DNA from: CAZEHS01 sp964649745
Lineage (GTDB): Bacteria > Bacillota > Clostridia > Peptostreptococcales > Acidaminobacteraceae
NCBI GenBank assembly: GCA_964649745.1
Contig: CAZYQI010000016.1
Span: 1-64,000, forward strand
Direction: 5' to 3'
DNA length: 64,000 nt
The position numbers and the translations under genes were made by a program. This document shows positions 1 to 7,779 of the stretch, one piece after another. Within the stretch, counting starts at the first letter, position 1; each line of letters begins with the position of its first letter. The notes under the pieces are model-generated. The model was given only the letters and a program-made list of their open reading frames with translations. It was not told where the DNA came from and searched no databases.

Positions 1-59
1 ATGGATGAGATTGAAATCTAGAGTTTGCACACTTAATTTAAGAATGCTGTACTAGAGTT

Positions 60-806
60 TCACGACACCACCGCCACGATTTCTCTACACCTTGGAAAAT
101 TACTACATCCATAAAATTCGCTTCCTGCATTAATACCTTTTGAAGATTTTCGTTTGACCATAGCCGCGCCACATTTTGGACACAGCATCTCATCCGCTTT
201 CATTTGGAATGCTGGTTCCTCACGAGGTTTCTCATCTTCTTCAGTATTCAGATTGGTATTTTCCACCTGTGAATTTATCCCATTATCTTTGGCTGCCAGA
301 ATATAAATTCCCTCCAAAGCCAATGATATCTCATTCTGAGTATATCCTGATTTTGAAGACAGGCGAATTAGAGGAAAATCTGCATCCTTGTATACCTTTT
401 CAACAAACAAATCCCGAGCAAAGCTTTTTTTGCTGGTATGACTTTCATCATCTAACTCAATTCCGCAAAGCGGCTTCATTGATACTGGATCGCACAAAAC
501 AAAATCCACATGCTTTTGTGCAATTTTCCCGAAATATTTCATATAGTCCTTTCCAACAGACTTGCTAACATAGAAAAGATCCTTTAGACCCACTTTAGGG
601 CAAATTATAGCCTTTTCTCCAACGTTTAGCCTCAAACTATGATAAAAGTTCATTTCTGCCTTTGTTAAGATACTGTCCCCCGGACGGTACGGCAATCGTT
701 CATCTTTATTAAAATCATTTGCCGAAGAAGATGTGCCTGATTTTTGTCTGCTCAAGAAAAGCATTGCCGCTATTGCAATTACTGCAACTATAATAATCAT
801 TTCCAT
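60..806 (-). CDS. DUF2726 protein with C-terminal topoisomerase-type zinc finger
   Basis: The 248-residue protein starts with a single hydrophobic segment (about residues 3-18), so it is probably membrane-anchored with the rest in the cytoplasm. The middle (about 55-175) resembles the DUF2726 family, a nuclease-like fold; the stretch FVLCDP followed by GIELDDESH is typical. The C-terminus has a four-cysteine finger (C209, C212, C234, C240) like those at the end of DNA topoisomerase I, which suggests nucleic-acid contact. AAGGAG stands 8 bases before the ATG and supports the start. The biological role is unknown; the family assignment is from motif memory. Confidence 0.8.
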   Translation of the reverse strand: MEMIIIVAVIAIAAMLFLSRQKSGTSSSANDFNKDERLPYRPGDSILTKAEMNFYHSLRLNVGEKAIICPKVGLKDLFYVSKSVGKDYMKYFGKIAQKHVDFVLCDPVSMKPLCGIELDDESHTSKKSFARDLFVEKVYKDADFPLIRLSSKSGYTQNEISLALEGIYILAAKDNGINSQVENTNLNTEEDEKPREEPAFQMKADEMLCPKCGAAMVKRKSSKGINAGSEFYGCSNFPRCREIVAVVS

Positions 807-876
807 TTGATTAACTCCTTTGCATTATATATTTATAACTAATCAGTAACGGTTTTTTGCCGCGCACCTTACCACC

Positions 877-1938
877 CTACACCTCCACTCGCTCCCCCTC
901 CACCCAAACATAACCTCCCAGCAGCTCCACCTCAAACACCTCAAACACCTCAACCTCCCCCGGATCCATAACCCGAATAGGGGCCAGTCGGTAGTGATGC
1001 CCGTATGGGCCCAGGCTGTCGTCTTGGCCGAAGAAGCCGACGCTGCTTACGGTGCTGCCTACTTTGCAAAGGCTGTTCAGGTGGGCGGTTTCGTAGATTT
1101 CCAGCTGTCGGTTTTCTTCTTCCGCGTATAACAGAAGGGCAAAACCCTTACCCTTGGGGCATAGATCGCTCATGCTTTCTTCCATTCGCTCCATGGCTTC
1201 CTTCCGCTCTTCTTGCGACAGCTGTGACCCCCAGCCTTCCGATATGCCTTGCTCCATGGTAGCCCACATATCATGGAGCATGATACCCTCAATATGAATA
1301 GACCGGAGGCTATCTGTAGCGGGGTCGCTGTAGTGTATGGTTTTTGATTCATTACTGGCTGCGGTGAAACGTAGAGGTTCTTTCAGGGGAAATCGTTGAG
1401 ATGTATCGCCGATGATGATTGCCACTTTCACAGACCCTTCAGGTTCTAAGACGGTGAAAATATCCACCCCCTCGTCTGCCTGCAGGGTGGCGCAGTTCAG
1501 CATAATTTCATTGGATTCCACACTTTCCCACGGGCTAAGATCCAGCCCCTGCTCATAGAAAAACTGCAGGGCCATCCAGTTTTTTATATTGCCTTCATAG
1601 AATCCTCTGCCTTCAGATGCTATAACCTTCATAGGGGTATCATTGAGAGCAACGGAGTCAATGGAAAAATCGCCCCCACCGCTGTCTTCCCTCATGCTCA
1701 ACTGCAAATACTGACGGTTTGTCAGCTGTGTGCAGTCGTCTTCCAAACCTTCACGAGCCATTTCCTGCCGTAGGTCGGCCCGGTAATGGCTTCTGCTCAT
1801 ATACCAAAGCTGGATATCGTTTCTGCCTTCCACTACCGCCAGCAGTAGTATCTGAACCCCTCTGATTTCAATCCATTTGTGGATTTGTCGGCAGCGTTTG
1901 GCGTAGAATGCATCCCGTATGATCTCCTTAATCTTCAT
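877..1938 (-). CDS. Hypothetical protein, 353 aa
   Basis: I do not recognise this protein. It has no signal peptide or clear membrane segment and looks soluble. The C-terminal 20 residues are rich in Val and Glu, and the matching DNA is strongly pyrimidine-biased on the plus strand. GGAG precedes the ATG by about 8 bases. The small YdeI-like gene lies just upstream, 18 bp away, so the two are probably co-transcribed. The open frame and ribosome binding site support a real gene, but no function can be offered. Confidence 0.7.
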   Translation of the reverse strand: MKIKEIIRDAFYAKRCRQIHKWIEIRGVQILLLAVVEGRNDIQLWYMSRSHYRADLRQEMAREGLEDDCTQLTNRQYLQLSMREDSGGGDFSIDSVALNDTPMKVIASEGRGFYEGNIKNWMALQFFYEQGLDLSPWESVESNEIMLNCATLQADEGVDIFTVLEPEGSVKVAIIIGDTSQRFPLKEPLRFTAASNESKTIHYSDPATDSLRSIHIEGIMLHDMWATMEQGISEGWGSQLSQEERKEAMERMEESMSDLCPKGKGFALLLYAEEENRQLEIYETAHLNSLCKVGSTVSSVGFFGQDDSLGPYGHHYRLAPIRVMDPGEVEVFEVFEVELLGGYVWVEGERVEV

Positions 1939-1956
1939 ATGTTACTCTCCGATTTG

Positions 1957-2208
1957 TTAGGATTTATTCTGCACATAAGGCATCTTCATATAACACGTGC
2001 CGCCCTTTAACTCCTCCAACATCTGGTCCAGTCGTTTCTGATAGGTTTTTTCCTGCTTTGCCCGCGTGATCCAACCGATGTAGTCGTTCTGCTGGTAAGC
2101 AGGCCTGTTTTGATAGGCTTCCATTAGACGGTGATGTATCAATGCCTCACGGATTTTATCCGGCATTGGATACACGGGGCGCTTCAGTTTTGAGAAATCA
2201 GCCGCCAT
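1957..2208 (-). CDS. Short YdeI/OmpD-associated (OmdA) family protein
   Basis: The 83-residue product matches the C-terminal half of the YdeI/OmdA family. It has a P-x-D-x-x-x-AL opening, then a YIGWITRAKQEKTYQKR stretch that fits the family pattern of Tyr-Ile-x-Trp-Ile-x-x-Ala-Lys followed by basic residues, and a closing leucine-rich helix. Full-length members are near 190 residues and carry an N-terminal DUF1905-like domain that is absent here, so this is a short form or a remnant. A longer reading from 2232 is open, but GGAGGTG lies 7 bases before the ATG at 2208, which favours the shorter start. The family's biochemical role is poorly known. Confidence 0.7.
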   Translation of the reverse strand: MAADFSKLKRPVYPMPDKIREALIHHRLMEAYQNRPAYQQNDYIGWITRAKQEKTYQKRLDQMLEELKGGTCYMKMPYVQNKS

Positions 2209-2231
2209 GCCCGCCACCTCCATTTGCTTCA

Positions 2232-2276
2232 TTCCATACAGTACAGTTCAACATTTAGTCGCTTATTCCTCCATCT
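2232..2276. repeat. 45-bp dispersed repeat, copy 1
   Basis: This 45-bp sequence matches 5073-5117 at 39 of 45 positions in the same orientation. On the minus strand it begins AGATGGAGGAATAAGCG. Each copy lies just upstream of a minus-strand gene start: here the YdeI-like gene, there the HD-GYP gene. It may be a shared regulatory element or a short duplicated promoter region. Confidence 0.7.
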
Positions 2277-2459
2277 TTTTGCAATATTCCCTGCAATTAT
2301 TCTATTGAATACAATAACTTTCCACCCTTCTCCGTTTCTTTGATGTTTGAGATAAATGGCTGACATGGCACCATCTTTCTTGAATGTATTCTGTTTGCAA
2401 GGTTATACCAACGGGAGAGATTTACACGCTTCCCTCGCAATGACAAACTGGCAGTAAAA
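2277..2459. other. Intergenic stretch without recognised feature
   Basis: This AT-rich stretch lies between the YdeI-like gene and the terminator of the HAD gene. I see no convincing open frame, RNA or repeat in it. Confidence 0.5.
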
Positions 2460-2513
2460 ATGAAGAGACCACCTCAATAAGGAATAGTATTCCTAGTACA
2501 AGGTAGTCTCTTC
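2460..2513 (-). terminator. Intrinsic terminator after HAD hydrolase gene
   Basis: An inverted repeat pairs GAAGAGACCACCT (2462-2474) with AGGTAGTCTCTTC (2501-2513), with one bulge. On the minus strand the stem is followed by a T-rich run. It sits about 40 bp past the stop of the HAD hydrolase gene. Confidence 0.75.
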
Positions 2514-2555
2514 TCATCATTTCCACTCTTCGCTATATCCAGGCTTTGAGATTCC

Positions 2556-3209
2556 CTATGCAATCTCCGTGTTGAGGAGGCTAAGCAGAAAGGGAATTTC
2601 ATAGGGTGACTCAATCAGTTCTGCTGGAGCCAATACGCGAACCTGCTCCAGGGTTAGGGCTGTCCAGCCCACCAAGACCGGCATCACTCCGGCGGAACGG
2701 GCGGCAAGGATATCTCCTGCGCTGTCACCGATGTACATACTGTCTTCGGGGCGTATATTTAGAAAATCAAGGGCCTTGCGAATCCCTTCCGGAGAGGGTT
2801 TGCATTCTGAAACATCGTCTCTTGTGATTATCACATCAAACAGAGGCTCCAGTCCCAACAGGTCAAGGCCCAATTGCAGCCCCTGTCGGCTGTTATTGGT
2901 CACAATTCCGAGTTTATAGCCTTCAGATCTCAGCAGGCGAAGCATCTCCTCCACATCCTCGTAAGGCCGCGCATGATGATCATGATTCTCCCGGTACCAG
3001 CTCTGAAAATCTTCAACATTACGCTCTTCCTCTGAATGACAGATCATGCGCAGCTGGTCTCCAAGGGGCTTCCCCAACATTCCCAGGTGCTCCTGTACAT
3101 CAAATGGAATCCCGCGGGTGGCTAAGGAAATATGATTAAAACCGTTAATGATCAGCTCATGGGTATCGATAAGGGTTCCATCAAAATCGAACAATACAGC
3201 TTTGAACAT
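2556..3209 (-). CDS. HAD-IA phosphatase, PpaX/Gph-like
   Basis: This 217-residue HAD-superfamily hydrolase probably removes phosphate from small phosphorylated metabolites or pyrophosphate in the cytoplasm. Motif I is FDFDGTLIDT near the N-terminus, with the nucleophile Asp and acid/base Asp two residues apart. Motif II is the TNNS segment, motif III the Lys of CKPSPEG, and motif IV GDSAGDI. The run after motif I resembles PpaX pyrophosphatase, but HAD substrates cannot be told from sequence alone. An upstream TTG is too close to the AGGAGG site; the ATG at 3209 has 8-base spacing and is preferred. Confidence 0.85.
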   Translation of the reverse strand: MFKAVLFDFDGTLIDTHELIINGFNHISLATRGIPFDVQEHLGMLGKPLGDQLRMICHSEEERNVEDFQSWYRENHDHHARPYEDVEEMLRLLRSEGYKLGIVTNNSRQGLQLGLDLLGLEPLFDVIITRDDVSECKPSPEGIRKALDFLNIRPEDSMYIGDSAGDILAARSAGVMPVLVGWTALTLEQVRVLAPAELIESPYEIPFLLSLLNTEIA

Positions 3210-3440
3210 ATACAAATCCTCCTACTCTCAATTTGCAATTTCATTATCTTCACACTAACCCGTGGCTGTTATCAACAGATGTCTTCCCGGTTAAATCCCT
3301 GTGAAGGACCACCGCGGCATTCCTAAATACATGATTTCTTAATCCACTCTTCTCCCGTTGTTAACAGCCTTTATTCAGGTTCTTAACACAACTCCTGTAA
3401 AATGAAGATAAGACAAAGCACATCTGTTGAGGGGGTTCTC

Positions 3441-3617
3441 ATGAATAAATGTTCCTGTCTGAACTGCTTTGAAATCCCTGAGCCCGTATCAGTAGCAACG
3501 ATGCTTCGTATAGATGCGTTATTATCGATTCATGTTGTAAAAGAACGCCCTGTTCAAAAGGCCGATGTTCCTAAATACGCTGTGAACTGGAATGCGAAAC
3601 ACGCTGTCTCAATGTGA
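3441..3617 (+). CDS. Small cysteine-containing hypothetical protein, 58 aa
   Basis: This short frame starts MNKCSCLNCFE and has three Cys in the first nine residues, possibly a metal site. GAGGGGGT stands about 7 bases before the ATG. The stop codon falls inside the loop side of a strong terminator hairpin at 3599-3642, which fits a short monocistronic gene. A weak promoter (TTCAGG, 18 bp, TAAAAT at 3398-3403) lies upstream. I recognise no family. A leader peptide or small RNA with terminator is an alternative. Confidence 0.5.
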   Translation: MNKCSCLNCFEIPEPVSVATMLRIDALLSIHVVKERPVQKADVPKYAVNWNAKHAVSM

Positions 3618-3642
3618 CTTATGAGGCAGCGTGTTTCTTTTT
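3599..3642 (+). terminator. Intrinsic terminator
   Basis: A 13-bp stem pairs ACACGCTGTCTCA (3599-3611) with TGAGGCAGCGTGT (3622-3634), with one G-U pair, followed by TTCTTTTT. It ends the small gene at 3441 and separates it from the next plus-strand gene. Confidence 0.9.
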
Positions 3643-3691
3643 GTGCAGGCACCTATTCAAACACTTCAATGGGAAGAAAGGATGTGCTGTG

Positions 3692-4003
3692 ATGGGTAGA
3701 CAGGTGTATCAGGAAGGGACTTACAAGGTTTATCGCGCAGGAAATGATTTCATCATCCACAATACACGTTACGAATTCAGCCAGAAGCATACCCATATCA
3801 AAACCCTCAATACCGCCAAGCGAATCATCGAATCCTTGGAGCGTAGAATCATTCCAAGATCCTTCTCTCCTTATCTTTTAACCTCCCTGCTCCGATTATC
3901 CGACGATGACCGTTATAAGCGAGATGTTGAAGGCCTTCTATGCACGCGAGAACAGAAGGGGCCACGGCTGAAATACACCCATCATCATGCCGCCCGGATG
4001 TAA
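3692..4003 (+). CDS. Hypothetical basic protein, 104 aa
   Basis: I do not know this protein's function. It is soluble and basic, begins MGRQVYQEGTYKV and ends in a His-rich tail. The centre (about 45-85) is predicted helical by eye, with repeated Arg, Leu and Ser. The frame is open further upstream to 3614, but that start is inside the preceding terminator; AAAGGA lies 8 bases before the ATG at 3692, so this start is preferred. The gene is convergent with the HD-GYP gene, and a REP-like palindrome lies between them. Confidence 0.6.
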   Translation: MGRQVYQEGTYKVYRAGNDFIIHNTRYEFSQKHTHIKTLNTAKRIIESLERRIIPRSFSPYLLTSLLRLSDDDRYKRDVEGLLCTREQKGPRLKYTHHHAARM

Positions 4004-4037
4004 CCCCTGAAGCAAGTGCCAGGGGTTAAGTAAGTAC

Positions 4038-4080
4038 CAGGCACTACCTATGCATTAGGTGGATAGGTAGTGCCTGACCC
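4038..4080. repeat. REP-like palindrome, copy A
   Basis: CAGGCACTACCTAT (4038-4051) pairs with ATAGGTAGTGCCTG (4063-4076) around the loop GCATTAGGTGG. The same core recurs at 20195, 23530, 23769, 25602, 25839 and 26171. Here it lies between two convergent genes and could also act as a terminator. Confidence 0.85.
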
Positions 4081-4093
4081 ATATCGCCCCCCC

Positions 4094-5023
4094 TTAGGGT
4101 GATGTGATATCCCAGGGGGATTCATTATGTATAATTAATCGGATAAACAGCTCCACCAACGCACTGTCATACTGCGTGCCCGAAAGGTCTCGAAGCTCAT
4201 CGCAGGCTTGCTGCGACGATTTGCCTTTTTTATAGATGCGGTCCGTTGTCATGGCGTCGAAGCTGTCGCAAATGGCCAGAATTCGCGCTTCTTCCAGTAT
4301 CTGATCTCCGGAAAGCCCCCTGGGATAGCCGCTACCGTCCATTCGTTCATGGTGCTGCTGCACAATGTCATAGATATCCGAACTGAAGGTGCCCTCAATC
4401 ATTTCTTTCCCTAAGTGCACATGCTCTTTTATCTCGGCGTACTCCACGCTGTTCAGCGAATTGGCCTTGTTCAGGATTTCGTTCCGTACGAAGCATTTGC
4501 CGATATCATGAAAGATGATTGCCTTTGTAAAGTTGTACATACGGATGGAATGATAGCCACGGGCCAGGCCAACCTTCAACGCCATATGGTATACCCGCTC
4601 TGAATGCTCTTTGGTGTACTGATCCTTGGCCTGCAGCTCACTCAGCATTTGTATCATTCCATCTGCAGACCGTTGAAAAGTATTTACGGTTTCAGGACTC
4701 TGGTAATGCACGAGAATGACGGTATCTTCCAGCATGTGGAACGCCCCATACTCTTCCTCGTTATCGACAATGATGATGTCACCCGATGTAAGAATTTTTC
4801 GGGATTTGAGGTCAATACATTTTCCGTCCAGCACGACATAGGACTTCGCTATTTCGTCTTTTTCCAAGGGGCTAATCATCAGAGGGGTATCCTTCTTCAG
4901 GCTGTAACGCCCTATCTGAAAGCTCTGGTTGGAATATATACGTTCTATCCTGGCTTTATGGTATGTTTCAAACATGTCGTCGAAAACACGATCCCCTATA
5001 TATATCTTTAGTCCCTTTTCCAT
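4094..5023 (-). CDS. HD-GYP domain cyclic-di-GMP phosphodiesterase
   Basis: The 309-residue protein has an N-terminal cupin-like or sensory region (about 1-115) and a C-terminal HD-GYP domain (about 125-305). HDIGK at 172-176 and HHERMDGSGYP at 224-234 hold the metal ligands and the GYP signature that link the family to cleavage of cyclic di-GMP. It lacks membrane segments and a receiver domain, so the N-terminal region probably senses a cytoplasmic cue. GGGAGG is 5 bases before the ATG. Two GGDEF cyclases occur in the window (5749 and 32230), so it is probably their counter-enzyme. Confidence 0.9.
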   Translation of the reverse strand: MEKGLKIYIGDRVFDDMFETYHKARIERIYSNQSFQIGRYSLKKDTPLMISPLEKDEIAKSYVVLDGKCIDLKSRKILTSGDIIIVDNEEEYGAFHMLEDTVILVHYQSPETVNTFQRSADGMIQMLSELQAKDQYTKEHSERVYHMALKVGLARGYHSIRMYNFTKAIIFHDIGKCFVRNEILNKANSLNSVEYAEIKEHVHLGKEMIEGTFSSDIYDIVQQHHERMDGSGYPRGLSGDQILEEARILAICDSFDAMTTDRIYKKGKSSQQACDELRDLSGTQYDSALVELFIRLIIHNESPWDITSP

Positions 5024-5072
5024 GATGCCTCCCGATGTCTATTCGTAACGCTATTTCTTACGTATCAAAACC

Positions 5073-5117
5073 TTCCATACCATAGAATTCAACATTGAGA
5101 CGCTTATTCCTCCATCT
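5073..5117. repeat. 45-bp dispersed repeat, copy 2
   Basis: This copy matches 2232-2276 at 39 of 45 bases in direct orientation. It lies 50 bp upstream of the HD-GYP start. The core GGAGGAATAAGCG on the minus strand is unchanged between copies. Confidence 0.7.
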
Positions 5118-5152
5118 ATTTCCGCTTTCTCCTTCAATTTTCCTTTAAAATT

Positions 5153-5183
5153 AAAGAGACAACAGCTTAGCCATTGTCTCTCT
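5153..5183 (-). terminator. Probable terminator of the GGDEF/RsbW-like operon
   Basis: AGAGACAA (5155-5162) pairs with TTGTCTCT (5174-5181). On the minus strand the stem is followed by TTTAATTTT. It is downstream of the RsbW-like gene. Confidence 0.65.
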
Positions 5184-5360
5184 GAATGGGATTAAATTTT
5201 CACATGGGTTGTCCGTTACCGCTTAAAGCTATCTTATTTGAACCGTTCCCTCGTTAAGACCATTCCAGTTCTCCGAGGCTTGGAGAAAGCAACCCGTACT
5301 CATAATGCTTCTATCATTCTTGGATGTATCCATGTTTTGAGATGTTATTTCCCGGTTTGC

Positions 5361-5657
5361 TCATGGGATTTCGTAAGCTTCAGGCATGCAAAAGCCGGCC
5401 ACACATGCTGTGGTCTCCCGATCAATAAGCATCACCTCAAAACCTTCTTCAAAAACATCGATACCAATCACCAGGTTACGTTCATCTCCCACGCCGTGGC
5501 TGAGGCAAGGTCTACACGCATTTGCCACAGCCTCCTTTAAACGCTCAACCTGATTGATGTCCATTCCGAAGCGATCTGCCACCACAGCTACGGTGAGCCG
5601 TGGAATAACAATGTAATCTGGGGAATTTGGAATTGTAATTCGGATGTTTTCCTTCAT
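5361..5657 (-). CDS. Short RsbW/SpoIIAB-like anti-sigma regulatory protein
   Basis: The 98-residue protein aligns by eye with the first half of RsbW-type serine kinases: an IPNSPDYI start, an IPRLTVAVVA helix, an N-box-like LKEAVANAC and a strand near FEVMLID. The usual family length is about 140-160 residues, and the G1 and G2 ATP-lid boxes expected further on are missing. It may be a truncated pseudokinase or a binding-only partner. The frame is open to 5756, but AGGAGG 4 bases before the ATG at 5657 decides the start. It follows the GGDEF gene by 91 bp and probably shares its transcript. Confidence 0.7.
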   Translation of the reverse strand: MKENIRITIPNSPDYIVIPRLTVAVVADRFGMDINQVERLKEAVANACRPCLSHGVGDERNLVIGIDVFEEGFEVMLIDRETTACVAGFCMPEAYEIP

Positions 5658-5748
5658 AATTCCTCCTGTACGCCCTTGGATTAAACGGGTCCGATTTGAC
5701 GTTGCAAGGTGACGGACTTTGCCGTTCCTCCGGTGATTATTCCACTGT

Positions 5749-7131
5749 TCAGCCAAGTATATCGGGATAGGTTGCCTCGCTGTCGCTGCTCCCCGCCGTT
5801 AGTCTATGGGTGACGACCTCCAACCGGATGTATTCCATAAGCTGATCCAGATGAAGTGTTCCCGACAGATAACCGGCCCATTTGCAGCAAAGCTCCTCCA
5901 TCCGATGATCATGGTGGTTTTTTCTGAAGCCCTTACCCCTTGTCGAATGAGAGTAATGCGCGATTTCATAATCATCCATTCTTTCCATGGCTCTGCACAA
6001 TGCTTTAAAACAGGACTGCTGTTCATTTGAACACCTGTCATTTGCCAAGGCATCACAAAAGGCTGTTCCTGTCTGGACCAAGACCTCTCTTAGGACTTGC
6101 TCCTCCTTGTCCGGGGTTTTCCAAATGCTGAGCCACCTCAATTTTCTGTTTCCTGCGTTGTGTGGACTGGGTCCGCCCCAACTGACAGTTTGGTTGCGCC
6201 CCTCCCTCTTCGCCTTAAGCAAACAGAAATCTGTGCGATTGAACCAATGGTCAAAGCTTTCACCCGGCTGATACTCTGCTACCCCCAGACTGACCGTGAC
6301 ATTCCGAGGAATGGGCATCGCCAATGCTGAGATGTTTTCACGCAACCGTTCAGCCAGCTGTACCGCCTCGTGGATACAAAGGTTTTCCGCATAAATGAGA
6401 AATTCTTCACCGCCCCAACGGTATACAGAATCTTCTACACGAATCTGTCCCGTGAGATATGCGCTTAGCTCCTGCAATACCTGATCACCCTTGCTGTGCC
6501 CATAATTGTCGTTAACCAGCTTGAACCGATCGATATCCATCAGCAGAAGGGAGCCCCGAGTGGATTCTCTTCGTGGGCGATTAAATTCAGCTTTGATTCG
6601 GGCATCCAACAGTACCCGGTTTGGCAACCCTGTCAACCGATCAAGCCCGCTCATTCGTATCAGCTCATCCTCATGGGATTTCTGCTTGCGGATGTCAGAA
6701 AAGCTTTCCAGTAGATATGTTTTCCCATTTTCTTCGAATCTCCGTACACTTTTTAAGATGGGAATGGACAGGCCTTCCAGGGTCAGCAGAATCCGCTCAC
6801 TCTGATCAACCTTCTGAGACAGATCCAGGATAGGACAGGCATTTTGCCCTGAAGGGCAGATGAAGTTATGACACTGCCTGCCTATCAGCATTTCACGTCC
6901 ACATTTCATGATTTCACACATCACCTGATTCACATAAACGATTTTTCGTGTATCTCCCTCGATAATCATGATTCCACACATCAGGTTGTCAAAATAAACC
7001 GCCATCTCTTCAAAACGCTTAAGAACCGGATACAGCGCCGTTTCCGTGCTGCGATGCATAATAGATTTCAACCCCCTGTCGTGGCTCTTTCCAACCCCTG
7101 ACGAGAACGCTTTGCGTGTTTTAATTTCCAT
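5749..7131 (-). CDS. PAS-GGDEF diguanylate cyclase
   Basis: This soluble 460-residue protein makes cyclic di-GMP from GTP. A PAS domain (about 35-150) contains four Cys in the CHNFICPSGQNACP stretch, which suggests a metal or redox sensor. The GGDEF domain (about 160-315) has the active-site loop GGEEF at 240-244 and the product-inhibition site RVED at 231-234, so it should be active and feedback-inhibited. The last 140 residues are His-rich and unassigned. The ribosome binding site is weak. The gene lies between a hemerythrin gene upstream and an RsbW-like gene downstream, which suggests oxygen or redox input. Confidence 0.88.
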   Translation of the reverse strand: MEIKTRKAFSSGVGKSHDRGLKSIMHRSTETALYPVLKRFEEMAVYFDNLMCGIMIIEGDTRKIVYVNQVMCEIMKCGREMLIGRQCHNFICPSGQNACPILDLSQKVDQSERILLTLEGLSIPILKSVRRFEENGKTYLLESFSDIRKQKSHEDELIRMSGLDRLTGLPNRVLLDARIKAEFNRPRRESTRGSLLLMDIDRFKLVNDNYGHSKGDQVLQELSAYLTGQIRVEDSVYRWGGEEFLIYAENLCIHEAVQLAERLRENISALAMPIPRNVTVSLGVAEYQPGESFDHWFNRTDFCLLKAKREGRNQTVSWGGPSPHNAGNRKLRWLSIWKTPDKEEQVLREVLVQTGTAFCDALANDRCSNEQQSCFKALCRAMERMDDYEIAHYSHSTRGKGFRKNHHDHRMEELCCKWAGYLSGTLHLDQLMEYIRLEVVTHRLTAGSSDSEATYPDILG

Positions 7132-7336
7132 ACTATTGTAAGAAACATGTCATATCGTTCCTATAGAATCGTTCAGAAGCTCCGAGGCCTATTTTTGTCC
7201 TTATGATATCCGGTTTTCTCTTTGTACAAGGTGTGCACATTACTCTGCCGCTTCCATTACATTATAGGATGCCTCTTACACACATCTTACAAATTGGTCG
7301 GATGCCCAACTGATTGAAGGCTCACTTCATACCAGG

Positions 7337-7744
7337 TTATTTTCCATCTTTTTTTTGAGCTGCTACGTATAACAGGTCGGATCTTAATGTATGCTGTGTT
7401 AGCCATGTCAGCATAAAATCAAGGAGGTCCAGGGTCTGTTCTGGCTGCTTTTGTATCTTTCGCTTCAGCATCAGAGACTGCAAGGTGGCAATGAACTCCT
7501 GATGCTGACTTCGATGAGCTTCCAGCCCTTGGTATTCCCATTCTGCCATAAGCTGTTCTTCTGTTCTGAAATGATAGACGGAATACGCCTCTAGCTCATC
7601 CAGCACCTCTTCCACCTCGGCGCTGGCATCCGTGTTTTCCTCCGAAATCATAGACAGAACCTCCCCCAGGAGTTCAAAGAGTTTCTTATGCTGAATATCA
7701 ATTTCTGGGATTCCGGTTTCGTATGCTTTTTTCCATCTGTACAT
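7337..7744 (-). CDS. Bacteriohemerythrin
   Basis: This 135-residue four-helix protein binds O2 at a di-iron centre. The ligand pattern is complete: the His of IDIQHKK, the His and Glu of YHFRTEE, the two His of HRSQH and the His and Asp of QHTLRSD. The N-terminal Trp and TGIPEID segment is typical. It may deliver or scavenge oxygen or report it to the adjacent kinase and cyclase. GGGAGG is 7 bases from the ATG, and the gene follows the hybrid kinase by 35 bp, so the two are likely one transcript. Confidence 0.95.
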   Translation of the reverse strand: MYRWKKAYETGIPEIDIQHKKLFELLGEVLSMISEENTDASAEVEEVLDELEAYSVYHFRTEEQLMAEWEYQGLEAHRSQHQEFIATLQSLMLKRKIQKQPEQTLDLLDFMLTWLTQHTLRSDLLYVAAQKKDGK

Positions 7745-7779
7745 TTAAGGCCTCCCTGTTCAACTCATGCGAACTGTTT

